From positions 1,971,629 through 1,976,686 of the forward strand of contig CP058707.1 of assembly GCA_013414745.1 (NCBI GenBank): DNA of 5,058 bases. Reading direction: 5' to 3'. The position numbers were made by a program, and so were the translations under genes. The notes beneath the pieces are model-generated. The model saw only the letters and a list, made by a program, of their open reading frames with translations. It had not been told where the DNA came from and did not search any database. How positions within the stretch are numbered: position 1 is the first letter of the stretch; every line of letters starts with the position of its first letter. This DNA is from Bacteroidota bacterium (GTDB taxonomy: Bacteria; Bacteroidota; Bacteroidia; Chitinophagales; Chitinophagaceae). Below, piece after piece: positions 1-4,635 of this stretch.

Positions 1-327
1 AGCGCATTTTGTTCCAAAACCTTAAAAACGAAAATAAAAGCGGTCATCAATTTAGACATGGTGGGTCGCTCATGGAATCAAACCTTCATGTGTTATTCTA
101 ACAGAACCCTGCAAACAGAAGCACCCTTTACGATACTATCAGGAGACAGTAGTCAGTTAGGGCAGCTCGATACCAGGTGGTTTTATGAACGGCGTATTCC
201 CTGCTATTCGTTCTCTTCCGGACAATATGCAGATTATCATAGTACAAATGATACAGTCGACAAATTGAATTATTCCGGCATGTATCTGCTGGCCACATGG
301 CTAAAAGATTTTCTTCAGTCTTTATAG
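1..327 (+). CDS. M28-family zinc peptidase, C-terminal part (5' end outside window)
   Basis: The frame is open from base 1 to the TAG at 325-327 and gives 108 residues, so the start codon lies to the left. Residues 14-23 read AVINLDMVGR, the M28 signature in which the Asp (residue 19) is a metal ligand. Near the end, YHSTNDTVDKLNYSGM (residues 79-94) matches the family's closing motif, whose His (residue 80) is the last zinc ligand. The first His/Asp ligands and the catalytic Glu must lie upstream. Family knowledge: M28 enzymes are two-zinc aminopeptidases or carboxypeptidases, in Bacteroidota usually exported and used in peptide scavenging. The usual SDH-type motif before the last ligand appears as LDTRWF (residues 56-61), a departure from the common form. 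The next gene is 160 bases away, so no operon link is evident. The family call is firm; substrate is unknown. Confidence 0.87.
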   Translation, partial: SAFCSKTLKTKIKAVINLDMVGRSWNQTFMCYSNRTLQTEAPFTILSGDSSQLGQLDTRWFYERRIPCYSFSSGQYADYHSTNDTVDKLNYSGMYLLATWLKDFLQSL

Positions 328-487
328 CGCATTGCGTTTTAAATGGTTGTGCTACGGTCAATTGAGGCTGGAAAATGACTTGTTTCCTATTAAAAACTGC
401 CAGAAACTAAATGTACGAACCTGAGGTAAGGTTTTCTGCTGAACTTTACAACAACCATTTACCGGTACTCAATTAAAATCCATTACC
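328..487. other. intergenic spacer with a long-range inverted repeat
   Basis: No credible gene lies in this 160-base gap. An 11-base perfect inverted repeat (TAAATGGTTGT at 340-350, ACAACCATTTA at 451-461) is separated by 100 bases and could be chance. There is no G+C-rich hairpin with a T-run to mark termination after the peptidase. I could not place a Bacteroidota-type TAnnTTTG -7 box with a correctly spaced -33 TTG, although a promoter for the gene at 488 presumably lies here. Confidence 0.45.
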
Positions 488-643
488 ATGAAACAAATCG
501 TCAAGCTCCTCTTAACCGGAATGATTCTAGCCGGTACACCTGCGCTGATCAAAGCCCAGGTTCCTCAAAATTTAACTACCAGGGTATTGCCCGCGACAAC
601 AAAGGCAATCCCATGGGCCAACAAACCCTGGGCATCAAACTGA
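488..643 (+). CDS. signal-peptide segment of the broken adhesin-like gene
   Basis: The ATG at 488 follows an A-rich leader without a Shine-Dalgarno sequence. It opens a 51-codon frame whose first 23 residues are a clear signal peptide: MKQ, a hydrophobic core LLLTGMILAG, and a site ending KA before Q. After VPQ the frame turns to nonsense (NLTTRVLPATT...) and stops at 641-643. The proper continuation, FNYQGIARDNKG, starts at 571 in another frame. This shows that the true start of the gene is 488, not the internal ATG at 613, and that one A is missing from the run at 567-570. As a separate 51-residue product it is not meaningful. Confidence 0.6.
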   Translation: MKQIVKLLLTGMILAGTPALIKAQVPQNLTTRVLPATTKAIPWANKPWASN

Positions 644-1872
644 GCGTATTGCCTACCTCAGATGCCACAACCCCTGAATATGAAGAAGTACAAACCATCA
701 CCACCAATGAGTTTGGATTGTATACACTGCAAATCGGCAACGGCCAGGCGGTTACAGGTACGATGGCAGAAGTAAAATGGGAAACCGGAAACAAATACAT
801 TCGGGTGAGCATCGATCCCAAGGGCGGAAGCAATTATGTAGATGCCGGCACCACACAATTATTGAGTGTACCCTATGCGATTTATGCGGATAAAGCAGGT
901 TTAGCCAAGGAAACAGCTGGAGGTACCCGTGCAGGAACAGTATCTACCTCAGCAGCTGGTACAGGAACGGTGAACTATCTGACGAAGTTTACTGCTGCAA
1001 ATACGATTTACAATAGTCAGGTATTTGATAATGGAAGTAATGTGGGAATAGGTACCACGAGTCCGTTTGCCAAGTTACATATCAACCAGAACAATGCTTC
1101 GGTATTAGAACATCTTCGCATGCAGAATCAGAGTGCAGCCGGAGCCGGACGTTTTACGATGTATAGTGATGGTGCAGTGAATTACGCGACGTTTACGAAA
1201 TATGGTAGCACGTTTGCGGGCGGATATTCCGGCATCACCACCTTGTATCCATTTGCCAACTTACTGGCATTTGGAAACAATGGCGTCGCGGCCAACGACG
1301 GACTGGGTCGCTTTCTGATCGGTAGTGGAGGAAATATTGGAGTCAGTTTATTTAAGGGCGGCACGAGCAAGTTAAAATTCCATGCCGACTTCACGACGGA
1401 GAATGTGGGTATCGGAGGCAATAGTGCTCCGGTAAGTCGGGTACACCTGAACAATACCGATGGAACCAGTATGGATGTTCGCTTAACAAATAATACCACA
1501 GGACATACTGCTAATGATGGTCTGGTTCTCAGTCAATCTGGCGATACGGCAACTATCCTCAATAAAGAAGCAGGTTCTTTGAATTTAGGTACTAACAATG
1601 GGATTCATCTTACTATAGATACGCAAGGAAGGGTTGGATTGGGCACAACACCGTATTACAAATTACATGTTGTAAACCCATCAGGCGGCTATACCGGTTA
1701 TTTTGAATCCGGAACAAACGACAACTTTGTTGGGTTTAGAAATGCATATGGGTATATCGGTTACATGGGAACATACAGCGCAGCCGCTAATTTAGATATT
1801 GGTACAAGTGGTGATGGCGAAGATGTTAGTATTGTCACCAATGCATCCCCAAAGGTGACCATAAAAAAATAG
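613..1872 (+). CDS. main open segment of the adhesin-like gene (Bacteroidota N-domain plus three VGIG units)
   Basis: This is the longest intact frame, 419 residues from the internal ATG at 613. The same frame is already open and meaningful from 571, so 613 is an artefact of the upstream break. The first 96 residues hold the common N-terminal domain, with TTNEFGLYTLQIGNGQ and VSIDPKGGSNYVDAGTTQLL in place. They lead into a linker rich in Gly, Thr and Ala (GTRAGTVSTSAAGTGTVNYL). Three fibre-type units follow: NVGIGTTSPFAKLHI, NVGIGGNSAPVSRVHL and RVGLGTTPYYKLHV, each trailed by 70-120 residues of variable beta-rich sequence. The frame ends VTIKK-stop at 1870-1872, just inside what should be the fourth unit, because the A7 run at 1863-1869 is one base short. 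Probably surface-exposed or secreted; ligand unknown. Confidence 0.75.
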   Translation: MGQQTLGIKLSVLPTSDATTPEYEEVQTITTNEFGLYTLQIGNGQAVTGTMAEVKWETGNKYIRVSIDPKGGSNYVDAGTTQLLSVPYAIYADKAGLAKETAGGTRAGTVSTSAAGTGTVNYLTKFTAANTIYNSQVFDNGSNVGIGTTSPFAKLHINQNNASVLEHLRMQNQSAAGAGRFTMYSDGAVNYATFTKYGSTFAGGYSGITTLYPFANLLAFGNNGVAANDGLGRFLIGSGGNIGVSLFKGGTSKLKFHADFTTENVGIGGNSAPVSRVHLNNTDGTSMDVRLTNNTTGHTANDGLVLSQSGDTATILNKEAGSLNLGTNNGIHLTIDTQGRVGLGTTPYYKLHVVNPSGGYTGYFESGTNDNFVGFRNAYGYIGYMGTYSAAANLDIGTSGDGEDVSIVTNASPKVTIKK

Positions 1873-2278
1873 GGAATGTTGGAATAGGAACTACTAGCCC
1901 CGGCATGATGTTACAGGTCACGACCAATTCGGGGAAGGCTTTAATGCTCGATAACCCGAATACGTTGGGGCTGAATACGCTCAGTGGAGCATTCTTTAAA
2001 CATGGTTCACACTTACAGGAGCTTTAAAAACCATAGGCACTTCAGCAAATCAGGCACGAATGGGTTTGTTTGTCGGTGCAAACACGGTTTCTGATGGTAA
2101 CCTTGTTGAGCGTGTGACCATTTCCAACAACGGTTACGTTGGTATCGGTGATACTACTCCGGCTATATGTTGGATGTTAATGGAATGATACACGGATGCT
2201 TCTCTTTATTCGGATGCAGATATTTATAACACTAATCAGCAAAATTATGGAAACTCCTATGTAGATGGCTATTTTGAT
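1873..2278 (+). pseudogene. middle of the adhesin-like gene, spread over three frames
   Basis: No single frame covers this stretch, but the protein can be followed by hopping. From 1872, GNVGIGTTSPGMMLQVTTNSGK... runs to about 2012. From about 2015 in a second frame comes TGALKTIGTSANQARMGLF... through GYVGIGDTTP at 2132-2161. From 2161 in a third frame comes GYMLDVNGMIH to 2193. From 2195 DASLYSDADIYNTNQQN joins the last long frame. It carries the fourth and fifth VGIG units. The intact motifs on both sides of each jump show that these are single-base or two-base changes, not the edges of different genes. Confidence 0.7.
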
Positions 2279-2704
2279 GTGGACGGCAATGTAGATTTTG
2301 CCTCAAATTTACATGTAGCCGGAAATACGACCAACGACGGAACCTTGGCGGTGGGTGGAGAAATGATAGTCAGTAGCGGCAATGGCATTGTAAAAAGTAA
2401 CTCCGGCACACAGTTACGTATGGGATTTAGCAGCGGTAATGTGAGTGCAACAGTGGCATCTAATTCTTCCGTTTCTGCCACCTTTAATATCACACCGTTT
2501 GCCGGTACCAATTCCAATATTCGCGTTTCTATAGCACAGTTCCAACCAGCTTCGGGTTCGGGTACAGGTTTTACGCATTTTATCATTACTCCGCATGATG
2601 TGGATGACGCCAATAACCAGGTTGAAGTGACCTTTTTTAATGCGGGTAGTACATCGGCTTCCTTTAATGGTACCTTGTATCTACTGTGTGTGGCAACAGA
2701 CTAA
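2279..2704 (+). CDS. C-terminal segment of the adhesin-like gene
   Basis: This frame is open to TAA at 2702-2704. The listed start at 2279 is a GTG inside the gene, and the frame is already meaningful from 2195, so it is not a separate protein. It encodes a stretch with repeated Asp/Gly/Asn turns (YVDGYFDVDGNVDFASNLHV) that resembles the lead-in to a fibre tip. A final block of about 100 residues follows: QLRMGFSSGNVSATV, then SATFNITPFAGTNSNIRVSI, then FTHFIITPHDVDDANNQVEV, ending GTLYLLCVATD. Alternating hydrophobic residues suggest a beta-sandwich. I do not recognise a named domain. It lacks the Glu/Asn-Arg-rich signature of S74 chaperones and the Gly/Lys-rich end of type IX sorting domains. 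A weak hairpin lies 127 bases downstream. Confidence 0.65.
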   Translation: MDGNVDFASNLHVAGNTTNDGTLAVGGEMIVSSGNGIVKSNSGTQLRMGFSSGNVSATVASNSSVSATFNITPFAGTNSNIRVSIAQFQPASGSGTGFTHFIITPHDVDDANNQVEVTFFNAGSTSASFNGTLYLLCVATD

Positions 2705-2830
2705 TCTTTGATTGTTCGAATTAAAAGGAGCAGCGTGGAGTGCAGGTATTGGGAGTGCCACTTTTCCGGCAATAAGGGCAGATTTTCATATTGCAGTTAC
2801 CCAATACGCCTTGGATATTTTCAGGTGCCG

Positions 2831-2851
2831 AAATCGAATTAACCGATTTTT
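2831..2851 (+). terminator. possible weak transcription terminator
   Basis: AAATCG (2831-2836) pairs with CGATTT (2844-2849) around a 7-base loop, and the T-run continues to 2851 (five T in all). The stem is short and AT-rich, and it lies 127 bases after the adhesin-like stop, so this is only a weak candidate. Confidence 0.3.
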
Positions 2852-2860
2852 GTCTCTTCT

Positions 2861-2873
2861 TTAAGGACCCTGA
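2861..2873 (+). repeat. 13-base direct repeat, copy 1 (TTAAGGACCCTGA)
   Basis: TTAAGGACCCTGA occurs here and identically at 3283-3295, 422 bases apart, so the pair brackets most of the palindrome-rich spacer. Flanking bases differ (TTTAGCA after this copy, ACTACC after the other). Copy 2 is part of a hairpin, while this copy lacks the upstream CAGGGT arm. Confidence 0.6.
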
Positions 2874-2961
2874 TTTAGCAAGTGATTGCGATAAATGCTA
2901 AGCGTAATAATATGCTGGCTTAGTTGATTTGCAGCCTATCATTTTTAAAGACAAGATAAAT

Positions 2962-2992
2962 CTTCGGCTTAATCTCCGGAATTATTCCGAAG
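2962..2992. repeat. nested inverted repeats
   Basis: CTTCGG (2962-2967) is repeated inverted as CCGAAG (2987-2992). Inside it lies a perfect 13-base odd palindrome, CGGAATTATTCCG (2977-2989). The two pairings compete for the same bases. No T-run follows, so a terminator is unlikely on the + strand. Confidence 0.5.
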
Positions 2993-3009
2993 TGCTATCT
3001 GTAATACCG
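2984..3009 (+). repeat. 26-base diverged direct repeat, copy 1
   Basis: This stretch starts ATTCCG and ends GCTATCTGTAATACCG. It aligns without gaps to 3837-3862, with 21 of 26 bases matching; 15 of the last 16 bases agree. Both copies lie in gene-poor spacers on either side of the small secreted protein gene, suggesting a dispersed intergenic element. Confidence 0.55.
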
Positions 3010-3028
3010 AATGTGTGGTTGTAACCTT

Positions 3029-3070
3029 CGTTCCTCAGGAACATCCATCATCGGTACAGGTTAGACCCAT
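3029..3070 (+). repeat. diverged direct repeat, copy 1 (CGTTCCTC...CATCGGTACAGGT)
   Basis: CGTTCCTC (3029-3036) followed 12 bases later by CATCGGTACAGGT (3049-3061) recurs at 3121-3155 with the inner spacing longer by two bases. This copy also carries the palindrome GTTCCTCAGGAAC (3030-3042), which the second copy has lost. Confidence 0.55.
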
Positions 3071-3120
3071 GTTATTGTTCTAATCTGCTAGCCTATTACC
3101 CATTTATTCTTTGTAATGCC

Positions 3121-3164
3121 CGTTCCTCGCAAACAATGAATGCATCGGTACAGGTCGGTCCCGT
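3121..3164 (+). repeat. diverged direct repeat, copy 2
   Basis: CGTTCCTC (3121-3128) and CATCGGTACAGGT (3143-3155) match the two cores of the copy at 3029-3070; the stretch between them is only loosely similar. The spacing difference of two bases argues against a conserved reading frame and for a non-coding repeat. Confidence 0.55.
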
Positions 3165-3273
3165 CAGAGCTGACGAGATGGTTTATCTACCAATTCACAT
3201 TGGAATTATATCTCACCAAATTCCTGTCAAATTCGACCAAATACTAGTTCAAACAGACCATCCACTCAATCTG

Positions 3274-3294
3274 CAGGGTTAATTAAGGACCCTG
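3274..3294 (+). promoter_or_regulatory. hairpin 33 bases before the start of the small secreted protein
   Basis: CAGGGT (3274-3279) pairs perfectly with ACCCTG (3289-3294) across a 9-base loop, with TTAATTAA (3279-3286) overlapping the loop. It contains copy 2 of the 13-base direct repeat. It has no T-run, so it is not a classic terminator. Its position just ahead of the ATG at 3328 fits a leader structure or an operator, but the role is inferred only. Confidence 0.35.
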
Positions 3295-3327
3295 AACTAC
3301 CTTGGAAGTCTAAATAAACGCAACACC

Positions 3328-3531
3328 ATGAAAAAGTTATTCATTGTTTCAATATTCACCCTACTTGGGGCCAATCTATTCGCACAAGAGCGTCGTGAAT
3401 CAACAAGCCAACGCGATGAAGCGACCGTAGTACAGCAACCCACGCAAAAGCGGACCAGGCCTGCTCAAACTGAAATGACGGAAGATGAAAAAAAAGGCTG
3501 CCGGCATCCAGAAAGAATCACCGGCAAATAA
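3328..3531 (+). CDS. N-terminal segment of the small secreted protein
   Basis: This 67-residue frame holds the signal peptide (residues 1-19) and the first mature part (ERRESTSQRDEATVVQQPTQ...). The last residues, GCRHPERITGK, are the out-of-frame tail produced by the A8 run at 3488-3495. Only the first 54-56 residues are likely to reflect the real protein. The leader upstream is A-rich with no Shine-Dalgarno sequence, as usual in Bacteroidota. Confidence 0.6.
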   Translation: MKKLFIVSIFTLLGANLFAQERRESTSQRDEATVVQQPTQKRTRPAQTEMTEDEKKGCRHPERITGK

Positions 3532-3703
3532 AGCAGAAGAAACTCCGCGTGCTTTACCAACGCAGAAAACCAGTGCGGTACAATATAGTGATAGAACTGG
3601 TAAACCCGTAATACCGAAGGAGGTTCCTAAAACGGAGCCTGCAAAACCTGCACCTCCCAGCCAGCCTGCTGCGCCCCAGCAACAGCGCGATGATCGTCGT
3701 TAA
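3485..3703 (+). CDS. C-terminal segment of the small secreted protein
   Basis: This 72-residue frame starts at an ATG that overlaps the A8 run, but that ATG (inside GAAGATGAAA) is the reading-frame shadow of the Glu-Asp-Glu codons of the upstream segment. It is not a separate start. The content is the disordered second half: AAGIQKESPANKAEE, TSAVQYSDRTGKPVIPKEVP and the Pro/Gln-rich tail. It lacks any signal peptide of its own, which supports joining it to 3328-3495. Confidence 0.55.
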   Translation: MKKKAAGIQKESPANKAEETPRALPTQKTSAVQYSDRTGKPVIPKEVPKTEPAKPAPPSQPAAPQQQRDDRR

Positions 3704-4386
3704 TCATGCCATCACCCCGATCGGGTAGTTCTTTCGGAATTTAAATGAGGTGCGCTGAATTTGAATTTCATTCTACAAACGCAGAGTTTGAAACGCTGAT
3801 ACCAAATCTAATCGCAACTAGTTGAAAGGCAATTTGATTCCGGTAGGCTATCTGTAATCCCGTTCAGTAACGATGACCGATTTCTTCTTGATATTTTAAA
3901 TCTAACGACAAATATTCAAGGTGGTCAACGTGAACGTATTTGACTTCATTACATTCTGGTGTGAAATTCGCTTATCTTGACACAAGGTTATTGTTCAAAT
4001 CATTTCTTGATTTTTACTTCTCATACCGTTTCTTTATCTCGAAACAGGAAACCAATATTCAAACCACAAGTTACATTCAGCGCATCACAATCAATTGGAG
4101 GATAGAACTATTTCTTCAAGACATGCAATGTACTAATCGGAGGAATAGACAAATTTCACGCTGAAAAATGGACGAGTTGTAACTCATTCGCAATCAATGT
4201 ATTAATTAGTTTTTGAAGATTTACTTTGATTTGTACGAGGTGAGCTGTATCTTGGATCTCCAAACCAAATCTAACCTTGCTGCTATTTTGCAATCAAAAC
4301 TGTTTTAAACCTCGAATGTTCATCTTTCCTGAACAATCTTTTTGGCTTAAATCAACCTGTTTTTGCCGAGATATACCTACTTCACA
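3704..4386. other. 683-base AT-rich spacer with no convincing gene
   Basis: Just after the stop is a perfect 10-base palindrome, CCCGATCGGG (3716-3725). It could form only a three-pair stem and is followed by a T-rich stretch, so it is a very weak terminator candidate. Further on lie copy 2 of the 26-base repeat (3837-3862), ACCAAATCTAA at both 3801-3811 and 4264-4274, and the small palindrome GAGTTGTAACTC (4174-4185). Open frames are short: a 74-codon + frame at 3940-4164 starts at TTG and has no recognisable protein character. Minus-strand pieces such as SKVRFGLEIQDTAHLVQIKV (near 4225-4285) end within about 45 residues. Decayed coding DNA is possible but not shown. Confidence 0.5.
3837..3862 (+). 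repeat. 26-base diverged direct repeat, copy 2
   Basis: ATTCCG...GCTATCTGTAATCCCG matches the copy at 2984-3009 in 21 of 26 bases without gaps. The left arm of the palindrome present in copy 1 (CGGAAT) is absent here, so the conserved unit is the right-hand 16-base core. Confidence 0.55.
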
Positions 4387-4635
4387 TCATTTGGACCTAC
4401 TTGTTTTGCGCATCAATTCATTGATCGCTTCAAAATAGTTATCCCAAGAAGTAGACAAATAAATCACGATACAATCATAGCCTTTCCGTCCTAGGATTCC
4501 ATAAGTGAACGAATGGAGTCTTTTCTGAACCATATTGAGTTCAGCAAGGGCTGTTTCTACAAAACATTTTATACCCCAACCCACGTCTATGAATCGTTCA
4601 GGATTATCACCACCGTAAATTTTACCGATAATACT
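4387..4635 (-). CDS. possible hypothetical protein or gene remnant, minus strand
   Basis: The minus-strand frame is open from 4635 to the TGA at 4389-4387, 82 codons. A GTG at 4584 would give 65 residues; there is no ATG near the left end of the frame. The sequence (KIYGGDNPERFIDVGWGIKC, then CFVETALAELNMVQKRLHSF, GILGRKGYDCIVIYL, ending NELMRKTSRSK) has an ordinary amphipathic composition and looks protein-like. Just upstream, beyond a stop, HPETFVDV resembles its own NPERFIDV, which suggests a longer gene cut by stops or an indel. I recognise no family. It overlaps the + frame at 4513-4713 in exact antisense register, so at most one is likely real. I slightly prefer this strand because it is longer and the repeat is better conserved in it. 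Confidence 0.25.
   Translation of the reverse strand, partial: SIIGKIYGGDNPERFIDVGWGIKCFVETALAELNMVQKRLHSFTYGILGRKGYDCIVIYLSTSWDNYFEAINELMRKTSRSK

Larger units (their letters stand above)
488..2704 (+). pseudogene. secreted tail-fibre/adhesin-like protein with VGIG repeats, broken by about five indels
   Basis: Repaired, this is one protein of about 740 residues. Residues 1-23 are a signal peptide (MKQIVKLLL...KA, then QVPQ). About 27-138 form the Bacteroidota domain that opens FNYQGIARDNKGNP and closes LLSVPYAIYADKAG. Five VGIG-T-P-(K)L-V units follow near residues 186, 307, 383, 465 and 552. About 640-740 form a Ser/Thr/Asn-rich beta-like end. Breaks: A4 at 567-570 (one A missing), A7 at 1863-1869 (one A missing), TT near 2013 (probably one T missing), CCGGC near 2159-2163 (probably one G missing), and CACGGAT near 2191-2197 (two bases missing or one extra). 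These changes sum to a multiple of three, and every segment between them keeps the expected motif. Family knowledge: such proteins are exported and resemble phage tail fibres; function is rarely known. No C-terminal S74 chaperone or type IX sorting domain is seen. Sequencing error is the leading explanation for the breaks. Confidence 0.8.
2705..3327. other. 623-base gene-poor spacer rich in palindromes and diverged repeats
   Basis: I see no convincing gene on either strand. The longest open stretch with a start is a 48-residue frame (3136-3282). A minus-strand tail near 2721-2789 reads MKICPYCRKSGTPNTCTPRC but is only 22 residues from its ATG. The spacer holds a possible weak terminator (2831-2851), a direct repeat pair (2861/3283), two 13-base odd palindromes (2977-2989 and 3030-3042), a diverged 42-44-base repeat pair (3029/3121) and a hairpin just before the next gene (3274-3294). 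The density of these elements resembles decayed repeat or mobile DNA more than plain regulatory sequence. Confidence 0.5.
3328..3703 (+). pseudogene. small secreted Pro/Gln/Lys-rich protein, one indel at an A8 run
   Basis: The ATG at 3328 begins a clear signal peptide (MKKLFIVSIFTLLGANLFA, then QER). The frame runs well to TEDEKK and then becomes nonsense at the A8 run 3488-3495. Removing one A (or adding two) joins it to AAGIQKESPANKAEETPRAL and on to the TAA at 3701-3703, giving about 124 residues. The mature part has almost no hydrophobic core. It is rich in Arg, Lys, Glu, Gln and Pro, with a proline-rich tail (KTEPAKPAPPSQPAAPQQQR) and a basic end (RDDRR). It is probably disordered and periplasmic or secreted. 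I do not recognise a family and assign no function. It stands alone between long spacers. A single homopolymer error is the likeliest reason for the break; slippage or true loss are possible. Confidence 0.65.

Noticed and set aside
128..361. 77-residue minus-strand frame over the M28 peptidase
   Set aside because: It is the shadow of the peptidase frame, which carries the metal-ligand motifs.
576..858. Two minus-strand frames opposite the N-domain of the adhesin-like gene
   Set aside because: The + frame has a well-known domain here; these are antisense shadows.
1182..1499. 105-residue minus-strand frame
   Set aside because: It overlies VGIG units of the + gene and has no recognisable content.
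2269..2613. Minus-strand frames of 114 and 60 residues
   Set aside because: Both are shadows of the C-terminal segment of the adhesin-like gene.
2721..2789. Minus-strand CPYC...C...C peptide resembling a zinc-binding or redox motif
   Set aside because: Only 22 residues from its ATG, and the opposite + frame is equally open; too little to call a gene.
2977..3164. CRISPR array
   Set aside because: Repeats are diverged, only two copies each, with unequal spacing and no cas genes in view.
2861..3295. Complete insertion sequence or MITE
   Set aside because: Direct repeats are present but no terminal inverted repeats or transposase could be found; kept only as a hypothesis.
3716..3725. Terminator CCCGATCGGG after the small secreted protein
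   Set aside because: Only three base pairs can form around a 4-base loop, and the following T-rich stretch is interrupted.
3940..4164. 74-codon + frame starting at TTG
   Set aside because: Alternative start, no ribosome site, biased toward Ile/Phe/Thr/Arg as in AT-rich non-coding DNA, no motif or neighbour support.
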